DNA of 14,130 nt from an uncultured Porphyromonadaceae bacterium (GTDB lineage Bacteria; Bacteroidota; Bacteroidia; Bacteroidales; Barnesiellaceae_A). The position numbers were made by a program, and so were the translations under genes. Numbering within the stretch: the first letter of the stretch is position 1; the number at the start of each line of letters is the position of its first letter. Below are positions 1-7,216 of this stretch, in pieces. The notes beneath the pieces were generated by a model. It was not told the origin of the DNA. It saw only the letters and a list, made by a program, of their open reading frames with translations, and searched no databases. The stretch spans positions 1-14,130 of the forward strand of contig UQMR01000060.1 of the NCBI GenBank assembly GCA_900542255.1. Direction: 5' to 3'.

Positions 1-414
1 CGCCTCATCCCTTGCATCGGCCGGCAACTGTTCCAGATCGGCCGGCTGCAAAAAGCGCACGGCCGCACGCGGAGCCTTGAGACCTATCATCTCCACATCT
101 ACCCCCACCCTGCCCTGCGACGAAAACGCAACGGCAACATACCGTGCCGTATGCGATACCGAGATAAAACCCCGGTTCGTATAAGGCGAGCCGTCGGGAC
201 GGTGGGATAATGCGACATCACCGCCATAATAATGCCGCATAACAAGATGTGTCGCCAAGATTTCGCGGCGTCGCTTATCGGTCACCGCCTCATGATAACG
301 CGCCGGCAACCCGGCATTACCCCACAGCGCCAGCAGGCCGGCAACATCTTCCGTCAAATGCCACAAAACAACGTGCAGGTGCGACAGCGGCGATAGTGTT
401 ACATGAAGGGGCAT
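1..414 (-). CDS. 4'-phosphopantetheinyl transferase superfamily protein (C-terminus cut by window edge)
   Basis: Reading the minus strand from the ATG at 414 gives 138 open codons that run off the window. The product resembles Sfp/AcpT-type phosphopantetheinyl transferases, which move the 4'-phosphopantetheine arm of CoA onto a serine of carrier proteins. Visible signs are the segment SVSHTARYVAVAF (about residues 85-97) followed by GVDVE (104-108), whose Asp106 and Glu108 are the expected Mg2+/CoA-phosphate ligands. The downstream conserved WxxKE part would lie beyond base 1. The start is 14 nt after the gldD stop, with a purine-rich AAAGAGAGAG stretch upstream, so it is the third gene of the gldE-gldD operon. 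Which carrier protein it serves (fatty acid ACP or another) cannot be told. The family call is firm; the exact subfamily is not. Confidence 0.85.
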   Translation of the reverse strand, partial: MPLHVTLSPLSHLHVVLWHLTEDVAGLLALWGNAGLPARYHEAVTDKRRREILATHLVMRHYYGGDVALSHRPDGSPYTNRGFISVSHTARYVAVAFSSQGRVGVDVEMIGLKAPRAAVRFLQPADLEQLPADARDEA

Positions 415-428
415 AGGCGGCTCTCTCT

Positions 429-1052
429 TTACCTGTTTTCAACGGGGAGAATACTCTCTATCATACGAGCCATATCGGCCTCCATATACTCCAACGTGGG
501 GGCCACGCTATCGATTCTGAGCGGCATCACATCGTAGTACAATGCTCCCCGCAGCAGATAGCGCAGGCTGTCGGTCGCCACGAACTGCAACGGTGTGGCA
601 CTGCCGGCCGACAAACGGTAGAGTATGGCATACAACGGCCGGCTGGCATCTTCATACTCCACAGCCGTAACGGCAGCCGTACCCACACTCTGTCTATATA
701 CCAAATCGCGGCTCTCGGCCAAAAGAGATGCCAACTCACCCTTATCGGCAACGGGAATATAACTCAGGTATATCGTCGCATTATAACGAGGATACACAAC
801 ATTGCACCACATAACGCCTTCGGTCGCATCGGGCTGTACGACACTATGCGAAGAGTCGTTTACCTGCAACGAAATACCGCCCAAGGTATCGGTACGCCAT
901 ACATCGGGGTAAGCGTCTATTCTGAAATAGCCGTCGGGGCGAGGTACCGGCTGCTGCCGGCATGCCGTAAGCAGCACAATCACGCACAACAAACAGGCGA
1001 CGTATATACCAATAAAGAGCCGGTTGGAATATTTCTGATATCTCAATGCCAT
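429..1052 (-). CDS. gldD: GldD-like gliding-motility-associated lipoprotein
   Basis: This is a predicted outer-membrane or periplasm-facing lipoprotein. It has a hydrophobic N-terminus ending in a lipobox LLTAC. Right after the lipidated Cys comes QQPVPRPDGYFRIDAYP, matching the conserved start of mature GldD (P-[KR]-P-x-GYFRI). The open frame extends back to an ATG at 1076, which overlaps the end of gldE by 11 bp. I prefer the ATG at 1052 (residue 9 of the longer form) because AAAGGA sits about 8 nt upstream and the gene then starts 13 nt after the gldE stop; this gives 207 residues. In Flavobacterium johnsoniae GldD is needed for gliding, but the pair gldE-gldD also occurs in non-gliding Bacteroidales, where the role is unknown. 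Its place between gldE and the transferase supports the name. Confidence 0.85.
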   Translation of the reverse strand: MALRYQKYSNRLFIGIYVACLLCVIVLLTACRQQPVPRPDGYFRIDAYPDVWRTDTLGGISLQVNDSSHSVVQPDATEGVMWCNVVYPRYNATIYLSYIPVADKGELASLLAESRDLVYRQSVGTAAVTAVEYEDASRPLYAILYRLSAGSATPLQFVATDSLRYLLRGALYYDVMPLRIDSVAPTLEYMEADMARMIESILPVENR

Positions 1053-1065
1053 AACGCAAATCCTT

Positions 1066-2388
1066 TTATGCCTCATCGGGAATGATTGACAGTTTCACCT
1101 TGGCAATGCGGCGCTTGTCCACTTCGAGTATCAGGAAATCGCAGCCGGCATAACGGATATGCTCCTTTTCGCGGGGGAAATCCTCCTTGATACCGAGTAT
1201 AAGCCCGGCCAATGTCTCCGAGTCGCCTATCTTATCGGCAAAGTATTTTTCATCGAGCCCCGTAACTTTATAAAAGTCATTGAGCAAAATCTTGGCATCG
1301 AAAATAAGCGAACCGTCGGGCAATTTCACATACTGCTTCTTGTCGTCGTCATACTCGTCGTTGATATCCCCTACAATCTCTTCGAGAATATCCTCCATCG
1401 TAACAATACCCGATGTGCCGCCAAACTCATCGACAACGATAGCCATGTGTATCTTTTTGGTCCGGAATTCCTCCAACAGATCGTCTATCATCTTGGCTTC
1501 GGGTACGAAGTAAGCCCTGCGCATCAGCTTCTGCCACTCAAAATCGGCAGACTCGTTACGATACGGCAACAAATCCTTGCTGTATATGATACCCTTCATG
1601 TTGTCCTCGCCGGTGTCATAAACCGGCAGGCGCGAGTAACCGCTCTCTATCACCACATCGAGCAGCTCTTTGAAAGAGACATGTATCTCCACATCGGTAA
1701 TATCTATGCGCGCCGTCATAATCTCCGAGACGGTTTTGTCGCCAAAACGTATGATACCTTCGAGCATCTCCTTCTCGTCGTGGGCCTCTACACGGGTCAG
1801 CTCCAACGCCTGCGAGAGCTCATCGACCGATAAATTGGCATTGCGGCGAATAAATTGCTTGTTAAATTTGGCCGGCGAGGCAACCATAAACTTCGTGAGC
1901 CATGCAAAAGCCCGCATCAGCGCATACAGCATCCTACTCGAAAAACGCGCCCACTGCAAAACATCCTTATACGCCCAATATTTGGGCAATATCTCCCCGC
2001 ATAACAGCAATATGACAGACAAGGCGACCACGACGCCCACAAAGCTCCACACAATCGCCATATCGGGCGAAAAAAGTTCTGTGAGCGAGAAACTTATCAG
2101 TATAGCCACAGCTATACTTGCCAACCCGTTGACTACATGCACGGTGGCCAATAAGCGATCGGGGGTTTCAAGTAGAGTCTTGATAAACTTGTCTTGCGGG
2201 GAGGTTTCATCGAGCGACTGCAAGTCTGACGATGCCAAAGAGAACAAGGACATCTCTGATGCCGACACAAAACCTATGACGAACAAAAGGAACAACGCCA
2301 ACACAAGGGCGACAACAACACCCCCCAAAGGGGCATCGATACTGAACGCACAAAAAATCTGCGATAATAAATATGAATCCGGGTCCAA
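1066..2388 (-). CDS. gldE: GldE: CNNM/CorC-type membrane protein with CBS pair
   Basis: The 440-residue product is an inner-membrane protein of the CNNM/CorC (HlyC, TlyC) type. An N-terminal DUF21/CNNM region has hydrophobic segments near residues 22-42, 85-103 and 110-131, ending in the conserved GEILPK (131-136). Two CBS domains follow (about 222-280 and 288-345; note VVDEFGGTSGIVTMEDILEE at 318-337), then a CorC_HlyC transporter-associated domain (about 360-436). Relatives are linked to Mg2+/Co2+ transport; GldE itself is a gliding-associated protein in Flavobacterium. The neighbour gldD, 13 nt downstream, makes GldE the specific call. The start is a TTG at 2386-2388. No ATG or GTG lies between it and the in-frame TAA 15 nt further upstream, and the DPD right after the start fits my memory of GldE N-termini. 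No clear Shine-Dalgarno is seen. Confidence 0.88.
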   Translation of the reverse strand: MDPDSYLLSQIFCAFSIDAPLGGVVVALVLALFLLFVIGFVSASEMSLFSLASSDLQSLDETSPQDKFIKTLLETPDRLLATVHVVNGLASIAVAILISFSLTELFSPDMAIVWSFVGVVVALSVILLLCGEILPKYWAYKDVLQWARFSSRMLYALMRAFAWLTKFMVASPAKFNKQFIRRNANLSVDELSQALELTRVEAHDEKEMLEGIIRFGDKTVSEIMTARIDITDVEIHVSFKELLDVVIESGYSRLPVYDTGEDNMKGIIYSKDLLPYRNESADFEWQKLMRRAYFVPEAKMIDDLLEEFRTKKIHMAIVVDEFGGTSGIVTMEDILEEIVGDINDEYDDDKKQYVKLPDGSLIFDAKILLNDFYKVTGLDEKYFADKIGDSETLAGLILGIKEDFPREKEHIRYAGCDFLILEVDKRRIAKVKLSIIPDEA

Positions 2389-2492
2389 ACGGGTATAAAT
2401 TAGTTACACAATAGCCGCCGGTTATTTTCATTCGGCGACTGCGCTCAATGCTGCCCGGAAATCTCTTTCTGACAACACTTTCGCGACGGGTG

Positions 2493-2522
2493 CAAAGTTA
2501 TTACTTTTTTTTCAATGTCAAA
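2493..2522 (-). promoter_or_regulatory. Bacteroidetes-type promoter for the gldE operon
   Basis: On the minus strand TTTG (2519-2522) is followed after 18 nt by TAACTTTG (2493-2500), matching the Bacteroidetes primary sigma pattern of TTTG near -33 and TAnnTTTG near -7. Transcription would begin near 2486, leaving a leader of about 98 nt before the gldE TTG. The spacer holds an A8 run. Confidence 0.7.
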
Positions 2523-2612
2523 AACTGCTTTATACAGAAAGATTATGATTGCCTATAAAACAAAAATTTGCCATGCCTTGTTTTCATAAGGAAGATTCTA
2601 AAAAACGCTATT

Positions 2613-2804
2613 ATGAACCGAAGTATTATTCCCATTCTCCCCGAAGTAGAAGCCAAAATCATCACCTGCGGGCCTCTACGCATAAGCGGACATATACGCA
2701 TCGTAATGCCCGACGGAAGCACTCTGACCAAACGCCGCACCTTTATATGCCGTTGCGGCAAGAGCAAAGCCAACCCCTTCTGCGACGGCTCCCATGCCCT
2801 ATAA
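2613..2804 (+). CDS. Small CDGSH-type [2Fe-2S] protein
   Basis: This 63-residue protein carries one complete CDGSH iron-sulfur motif: CRCGKSKANPFCDGSH at residues 46-61, with ligands Cys46, Cys48, Cys57 and His61 (C-x-C-x2-[ST]-x3-P-x-C-D-G-[STA]-H). This three-Cys, one-His site binds a redox-active [2Fe-2S] cluster. There is no membrane segment or signal peptide, so it should be cytosolic. The N-terminal half (GPLRISGHIRIVMPDG) looks like the short beta-strand part found in small bacterial CDGSH proteins. The frame is open back to an ATG at 2568, but I chose 2613 because the extra 15 residues (MPCLVFIRKILKNAI) do not look conserved. An AAGGA lies about 20 nt upstream, too far to decide the start. 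It sits in tandem with the S24 regulator, but with its own 150-nt gap. Partner and substrate are unknown. Confidence 0.85.
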   Translation: MNRSIIPILPEVEAKIITCGPLRISGHIRIVMPDGSTLTKRRTFICRCGKSKANPFCDGSHAL

Positions 2805-2826
2805 CCAACTCCTGTCATCTCTCTTC

Positions 2827-2850
2827 GGGCTACGAGGCTCCTCGCAGCCC
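2827..2850. repeat. 24-nt interrupted palindrome after the CDGSH gene
   Basis: GGGCT-a-CGAGG then CCTCG-c-AGCCC with only CT between the arms: ten paired positions and one a/c mismatch. As RNA it could fold into a GC-rich hairpin with a four-base loop. No T-run follows on either strand, so it is not a textbook intrinsic terminator; it may be a T-less terminator, an mRNA 3' stabiliser or a protein site. Confidence 0.55.
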
Positions 2851-2900
2851 CGGGAGGGAAATGTTATAAAATTCTAAAATATGCCAGGGCGGCGTTACTT

Positions 2901-2948
2901 ATGGGTTAAATACCTAAATTTGCAAACAAATCTGGTAATTTAACCCAT
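2901..2948 (+). promoter_or_regulatory. Promoter bracketed by inverted repeat; likely self-operator of the S24 regulator
   Basis: The left arm ATGGGTTAAATACC (2901-2914) and the right arm GGTAATTTAACCCAT (2934-2948) are reverse complements apart from one inserted base. The 19-nt spacer starts with TAAATTTG (2915-2922), a perfect TAnnTTTG -7 element. No TTTG is seen at the -33 position. Transcription would start near 2929, inside the repeat. The regulator ATG is 8 nt after the right arm. This layout is what is expected for negative self-control by a dimeric HTH repressor; binding is inferred. Confidence 0.75.
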
Positions 2949-2955
2949 TATCGCT

Positions 2956-3657
2956 ATGGATACGACTCACCTGAACGACCAACAAGGAGTTGCACGCATA
3001 AAACTGTTGATAAACAACCTCGGCCTCAGCCAAAGTGCATTTGCCGAGCGTATAGGCATAGATGCCTCTAACTTCTCGAAGCACCTCAACGGCAAGCTGC
3101 CGCTCAGCGACAACCTGTTCAACAAAATCGTTGTAGCCGTAGGAGCCTCCAAAAAATGGCTTCTCACAGGCGAAGGCAGCATGTGGAACTCGACAGGAGG
3201 TTGTGAGACCGCCATCCCTACCGTTACCATCGATACCATAAACCCCAACAACGCAGAGGGGGCCAAGATATACGACATCGATGTCACGGCGGGAAACATA
3301 GCCCGGGAACGCATGTTTGCCGACGAACAAATCATAGGCTCTATCAACATCCCTACGGTACACCCCGACTGCTGCATCGTAAGGGTCAGCGGCGACAGCA
3401 TGACTCCCGTAATAGGCAACGGCGACCTGATTGCCATACGCGAAATACGCAACAAGAACCTCATCTTCTGGGGGCATATCTATGTCGTGCTGCTCGACGA
3501 CTACCGCATGGTAAAATATATCCGCCGCCACAGCGACCCCTCGCAAGTGATTCTGCGCAGCGAAAACCAGCAATATGACGATATAGAGGTGGCAAAGAGC
3601 GACATACGCGACCTCTTCCTGGTAGAGAACATCATCCGCATAGACAACCGCATTTAA
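2956..3657 (+). CDS. HTH / S24-peptidase transcriptional regulator (LexA/CI-like)
   Basis: The 233-residue product joins an N-terminal XRE-type helix-turn-helix (about residues 12-72; LSQSAFAERIGIDASNFSKH is the HTH core) to a C-terminal S24 self-cleavage domain. In the latter, GDSM places the catalytic serine at Ser148, and MVKYIRR the lysine at Lys187. An Ala-Gly pair in the linker (A112-G113, within DVTAGN) sits where LexA-family proteins are cut. In that family, RecA filaments on damaged DNA stimulate cleavage and release the promoter. No phage genes surround it, so it looks like a chromosomal stand-alone regulator rather than a prophage repressor. It is probably self-repressed through the inverted repeat just upstream. 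Its other targets are unknown; the CDGSH gene next door is one candidate only by position. Confidence 0.85.
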   Translation: MDTTHLNDQQGVARIKLLINNLGLSQSAFAERIGIDASNFSKHLNGKLPLSDNLFNKIVVAVGASKKWLLTGEGSMWNSTGGCETAIPTVTIDTINPNNAEGAKIYDIDVTAGNIARERMFADEQIIGSINIPTVHPDCCIVRVSGDSMTPVIGNGDLIAIREIRNKNLIFWGHIYVVLLDDYRMVKYIRRHSDPSQVILRSENQQYDDIEVAKSDIRDLFLVENIIRIDNRI

Positions 3658-3670
3658 CAGACTCTATGCG

Positions 3671-3695
3671 CCGATAGCATAAATCGGTTATTTTT
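3671..3695 (+). terminator. Likely intrinsic terminator of the S24 regulator
   Basis: CCGAT (3671-3675) and ATCGG (3683-3687) form a five-pair stem with a seven-base loop, plus a possible outer G-U pair, followed at once by TTATTTTT. It begins 13 nt after the regulator stop. The stem is short, so strength is uncertain. Confidence 0.5.
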
Positions 3696-3697
3696 AC

Positions 3698-3705
3698 TAC
3701 CTTTA
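3698..3705 (+). promoter_or_regulatory. Weak -7-like element for the BspA-like gene
   Basis: TACCTTTA differs from TAnnTTTG only at the last base and lies 32 nt before the ATG at 3738. No TTTG was found at the -33 spacing, so this is tentative. Confidence 0.3.
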
Positions 3706-3737
3706 CGCACTCAAACAGGGAAATCTCGACATTACCA

Positions 3738-5261
3738 ATGAAAAAACTATTTACCATTATTGCTGTTGCACTACTTATAAGTTGTCCCGACAACACCATG
3801 GCTCAAAGCATCAGCGTTGATATTACAAGCGGAGGATTGGAGAAAGCGCTCGGTGGAGAGAATAATTACACCGCACTCACCATCCGGGGAAGCATCGACG
3901 TAAGAGACTTCGCCTATATCAACCAATATATTGACGGCCTCGTGTCGATAGACCTGTCACAATGCGAAATTACGGGCTACGACAGTCGCGAGGAACAATA
4001 TTTCGGCTATCGTTCGCACTTCGAGGCCAACGAAATACCACCGGCATCCTTTTTCGGCTTCACCTCCCTCGAAAGTGTGAAGCTGCCCGAAAGCACCACC
4101 GCCATCAACGATGGAGCCTTTGCCGGATGCTCGAAACTGAACCAAATAACATGGCCGGCCGCTATCGAAACGATAGGCGACTACGCCTTCAACAGCTGCG
4201 ATGCCCTCGACTCGCCCATATTCCCCGCAAGCCTCAGGACCATCGGCGACTACGCCTTCAACAAATGCAGCTCCATCGAAGAACTCGACTTCACGAACTG
4301 CACCCGTCTTACAAAGATAGGAGCCTGCGCTTTCAGCCTCGACACCTCTCTCACAACCATACAGTTGCCGGCATCGATAACTTACCTGGGCGACGGCGCT
4401 CTGGCAGGATGCTACAATCTGAAAAACGTAAACATGCAGCCTTGCACCCTCCAAATGGGTGATGCCGTCTTTGCACAATGCCACTCCCTGCAACAGATAG
4501 ATTTGTCGCAGACCTGGTTACAGAGACTCCCGGCATGGTCTTTCTCGGGCTGCAAGATATTAGCATCTGCTATCTTACCCGCATCGCTTACCCATATCGA
4601 AGAGGGTGCCTTCTACTATTGCGAGGCGCTCACTACGGCAAGTCTGCCGGCGGGTATCACCACCCTTGCCGACTTTGCCTTTGCCGGGTGCAAAGGGCTC
4701 GACTCCATCACCTTTATGGAAGAGGGTTTAGAGCAGATAGGCCGTTACAGTTTCTATCATAACACGGCTGCCGACAGTGTTGCCATACCCACAACCGTAG
4801 CATACATAGGCGACCACGCTTTCGACGGGTGCATCAACGCGCGGTCATTTTTGTCGCTACGCGACATGCCCGCCGAATTGGGAGAGCTTGTTTTTGCCAA
4901 TATGGATGTAGAAAACAAATCGCTGTATGTAAAAGAGGAAAGCGTCGCCATATACAGCAGCACACCCCAATGGCAAGATTTCGGATACATCAACGCCCCC
5001 TCGGCCGAGGAGAAGGTCATGGCCCCGGAGAAGCGCATCAAAACCTCGTTTGAACACTACCTGCTACGCGTCACCGCTACGGAAATCATGGACGAAGTGA
5101 GACTTTACGACACGGCCGGACTACTGCTCAAACAAGTAGCGCCACACGACAGCGAAGTGGTCATAGACACACGCAGCTTCCCCGGCAACATATACATCCT
5201 GCATATAACTACTGCCGATAAGGAACAGGCAGCCTTAAAGATAGCCCGCATCATCAGATAA
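3738..5261 (+). CDS. Secreted BspA-like leucine-rich repeat protein with type IX-like C-terminal domain
   Basis: The 507-residue protein opens with a signal peptide (Lys2-Lys3, hydrophobic core, probable cleavage in TMA-QS near residue 23). Residues about 60-400 are tandem BspA-type (LRR_5) repeats of about 23 residues, recognised by recurring units such as IGDYAFNSCDALDS and IEEGAFYYCEALTT with flanking 'LPASI' strands. Such repeats form surface-exposed binding scaffolds. The last 54 residues (about 454-507) have the pattern VRLYDTAGLLLKQ ... IDTRSFPGNIYILHITT ... AALKIARIIR, closely resembling type IX secretion type A sorting domains, which suggests surface delivery. A competing reading is lipoprotein export, since LISC at residues 13-16 fits a weak lipobox. 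The ligand is unknown. trmB follows 18 nt downstream, with no terminator seen between. Confidence 0.85.
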   Translation: MKKLFTIIAVALLISCPDNTMAQSISVDITSGGLEKALGGENNYTALTIRGSIDVRDFAYINQYIDGLVSIDLSQCEITGYDSREEQYFGYRSHFEANEIPPASFFGFTSLESVKLPESTTAINDGAFAGCSKLNQITWPAAIETIGDYAFNSCDALDSPIFPASLRTIGDYAFNKCSSIEELDFTNCTRLTKIGACAFSLDTSLTTIQLPASITYLGDGALAGCYNLKNVNMQPCTLQMGDAVFAQCHSLQQIDLSQTWLQRLPAWSFSGCKILASAILPASLTHIEEGAFYYCEALTTASLPAGITTLADFAFAGCKGLDSITFMEEGLEQIGRYSFYHNTAADSVAIPTTVAYIGDHAFDGCINARSFLSLRDMPAELGELVFANMDVENKSLYVKEESVAIYSSTPQWQDFGYINAPSAEEKVMAPEKRIKTSFEHYLLRVTATEIMDEVRLYDTAGLLLKQVAPHDSEVVIDTRSFPGNIYILHITTADKEQAALKIARIIR

Positions 5262-5279
5262 CAAAAAATTCTGCATCCT

Positions 5280-6041
5280 ATGCCTAAAAACAAATTACAG
5301 AAATTTGCCGACCTTACAACCTACCGGCATGTATTCCAATACCCGTTCTCGGTACTGAAAGAAAAAGGATTCGACATGCGAGGCTGCTGGCACGAGAAAT
5401 TTTTCGGTAACGACCATCCCATCGTACTCGAACTCGGATGCGGCAAAGGCGAGTATACCGTAGGACTAGCACAACAATACCCCGACAAAAACTTTATAGG
5501 CATCGACATCAAAGGAGCCCGCATATGGTCGGGAGCAACCGCCTCGGCCGAACAACAACTTACCAACGTGGCTTTCTTGCGCACCCATATAGAGCTGATA
5601 GACAATTTCTTCGACACAGACGAGGTCTCGGAGATATGGATTACCTTCCCCGACCCGCAGATGAAAAAAACAAGGAAACGCCTCACCTCTACACGAATGC
5701 TCGCTCTATACCGCTCTTTTCTGAAAGACAACGGCATTATACACCTCAAAACCGACAGCCCCTTCATGTACACCTATACAAAGGCGGTTGCCGAAGAGAA
5801 CCACTTCGACATATTATTCGATACAGACGACCTCTACCACTCGGGAATAGACGACGATATTCTCAACATCAAGACCTTCTACGAGCAACAATGGCTCGAA
5901 CGGGGCAAGAGCATCAAATATATCTCATTCTCCTGCCGACGCGACGGAGAGCTGATAGAGCCGGACATCGAAATAGAATATGACGACTATCGCAGCTTCA
6001 ACCGCAGCAAACGAAGCGGCAAACACAGCAATAAAGAATAA
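5280..6041 (+). CDS. trmB: tRNA (guanine-N7-)-methyltransferase TrmB
   Basis: The 253-residue enzyme uses S-adenosylmethionine to form 7-methylguanosine, usually at position 46 of the tRNA variable loop. Visible hallmarks are the SAM-binding motif [11 protein letters not shown] (50-60), the acidic strand end [10 protein letters not shown] (74-83), and the TrmB signature [13 protein letters not shown] (123-135), followed by GIIHLKTDS (152-160). Length is slightly above the usual 210-240, due to a charged tail ([15 protein letters not shown]) and an N-terminal extension. The ATG at 5280 is 18 nt after the LRR-protein stop; no clear Shine-Dalgarno is present, which is common in Bacteroidota. It may be co-transcribed with the LRR gene, though the functions are unrelated. 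The 150 nt after it hold only a weak GC-rich stem near 6083-6115. Confidence 0.95.
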   Translation: MPKNKLQKFADLTTYRHVFQYPFSVLKEKGFDMRGCWHEKFFGNDHPIVLELGCGKGEYTVGLAQQYPDKNFIGIDIKGARIWSGATASAEQQLTNVAFLRTHIELIDNFFDTDEVSEIWITFPDPQMKKTRKRLTSTRMLALYRSFLKDNGIIHLKTDSPFMYTYTKAVAEENHFDILFDTDDLYHSGIDDDILNIKTFYEQQWLERGKSIKYISFSCRRDGELIEPDIEIEYDDYRSFNRSKRSGKHSNKE

Positions 6042-6191
6042 CGCACCTGCTTCCTGCCACAAAACACCGTAGATACACGCTCCGCCGCATGCGACAGGTC
6101 GAAGCGCGGCGCGGGCGTATTGACATTATTTAACTCATAAATTCTATTTTAGAGGTTACGTTCCGCATTCTGAATTGTCTTCTCAATAGCC

Positions 6192-6680
6192 ATGGAAAGA
6201 GAGCAGTTCATAACAGAAGTCTTGCCGCTGCGACAGCAATTACTGTCACTGGCCCGGCAAATCCTTGCCGATGCAGCTTCGGGTGAAGACGTGGTGCAAG
6301 AAACCATGTTGAAGCTGTGGCTCATGCGCGACCGTCTCGACCAATATCGCTCGATACAGGCCATCGCCCTCATCATCACACGGCACCTGTGCTACAATAT
6401 CGCAAAGGCTAAAAGAAACACCGACGTAGCTCTCGAAGAGGCCGGCCACATATCTACGGGGCAAACGCCCGAAGAGCTTCTTCTACTCCGTGAAGAAAAC
6501 GAGAGACTCTTGTCGTTGATAGCCTCACTACCCGACACGCAGAAAGCCATCCTGCAAATGAAGCACTTGGAGGGTCTCGAAGTCCATGAAATCGCCCGCA
6601 TAACAGGCAGCACTCCCGAGAGTATACGGATGAACCTGTCGCGGGCCCGCAAAAAAATTAAAGAACTATTTTCAAAATAA
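6192..6680 (+). CDS. ECF-type RNA polymerase sigma factor
   Basis: The 162-residue protein has the two-domain build of extracytoplasmic-function sigma factors. A sigma-2 region (about 10-75) contains SGEDVVQETMLKLWLMRDRL, and a sigma-4 HTH (about 108-158) contains LPDTQKAILQMKHLEGLEVHEIA and TPESIRMNLSRARKKIKE. It lacks sigma regions 1 and 3. ECF factors direct polymerase to a small regulon once released from a membrane anti-sigma factor. The next gene, 7 nt after this stop, looks like that partner. Upstream, TTGACATTATTTAAC (from about 6120) and TATTTTAG may hold its promoter, but neither is a clean match to the primary pattern; an ECF-own promoter is possible. No TonB receptor or FecR domain is nearby, so this is not a standard iron or polysaccharide trans-envelope set. 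Confidence 0.92.
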   Translation: MEREQFITEVLPLRQQLLSLARQILADAASGEDVVQETMLKLWLMRDRLDQYRSIQAIALIITRHLCYNIAKAKRNTDVALEEAGHISTGQTPEELLLLREENERLLSLIASLPDTQKAILQMKHLEGLEVHEIARITGSTPESIRMNLSRARKKIKELFSK

Positions 6681-6687
6681 TACCGCC

Positions 6688-7212
6688 ATGATGATAGACC
6701 GCTGCAACATCGACCAATACGTAGAGCGCTTCTTCGCCGGCGATACCACGGCCGCCGAAGAGGAGGCCATATACCGCTTCTTTGCCGCCGGGAAAATACC
6801 GCGGCACCTGCGTCGCTACAAAAAAATGTTTGCATGGTATGCCGGCAGGATGCCATACGACCCCTCTGAGATACTCTCTATCAAACAAAAACGCCGCGAA
6901 AAGGCCATCTTTTGGAGTGCGGCGGCAGCCGTTGCAGCCATTGTAACGAGCCTGTCATTTGCCCTGATAAACAACAGCTCCTCCATACAACGCGAATATA
7001 AGATATACGAGGGCAGCTACGTAGAGGTAGACGGGCGTAAAATAAGAGACCTGCGCGTTATCATGCCTCAGATACGCAAGATAGAATCACATTGCAACTA
7101 CATAACAATGAGCCTCGACATTGACAATGACCCGCGTTTTGCAGCCCTCCACTCAGAAGCTGCACGACTGCTTACAGAAAACCATCATATAGAACAAACC
7201 GTAAATAAGTAA
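6688..7212 (+). CDS. Single-pass membrane protein, probable anti-sigma factor
   Basis: The 174-residue protein has a cytosolic-type N-terminus (about 1-72), one membrane segment (about 74-94, FWSAAAAVAAIVTSLSFAL) and a short periplasmic tail (about 95-174). The N-terminal pattern, IDQYVERFFAGDTTAAEEEA followed by IYRFFAAGKIPRHLRRYKKMF, resembles the start of Bacteroidota membrane proteins encoded beside ECF sigma factors ('yf.G.ts..EE..L..yF....vP..l..y...F'). No HxxxCxxC zinc motif of the ZAS type is present. It starts 7 nt after the sigma gene and ends 4 nt before the next gene, so the three are one operon. Sigma binding is inferred from position and topology, not shown by a named domain. 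The ATG at 6691 is an equal alternative start. Confidence 0.65.
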   Translation: MMIDRCNIDQYVERFFAGDTTAAEEEAIYRFFAAGKIPRHLRRYKKMFAWYAGRMPYDPSEILSIKQKRREKAIFWSAAAAVAAIVTSLSFALINNSSSIQREYKIYEGSYVEVDGRKIRDLRVIMPQIRKIESHCNYITMSLDIDNDPRFAALHSEAARLLTENHHIEQTVNK

Positions 7213-7216
7213 TATT

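Noticed and set aside
1159..1833. Plus-strand open frame of 224 codons opposite gldE
   Set aside because: It is antisense to conserved CBS-domain sequence and has no recognisable domain; an open frame caused by the codon use of gldE is the simpler reading.
2207..2431. 74-codon minus frame starting at the ATG at 2431
   Set aside because: It overlaps the start of gldE in another frame, its translation is Cys/Val-rich with no family resemblance, and the GldE frame is better supported.
2914..3573. Minus-strand frame of 219 codons opposite the S24 regulator
   Set aside because: It lies wholly over a gene with intact HTH and S24 motifs and its translation looks like no family.
2956..3657. Prophage repressor marking an integrated phage
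   Set aside because: The HTH/S24 layout is phage-like, but the neighbours are a CDGSH protein, an LRR protein and trmB, with no integrase, att repeats or phage genes.
6042..6191. Possible terminator or small RNA after trmB
   Set aside because: There is a GC-rich stem (GCCGC near 6083, GCGGC near 6111), but no T-run directly follows and no promoter pair was seen, so neither call is supported.
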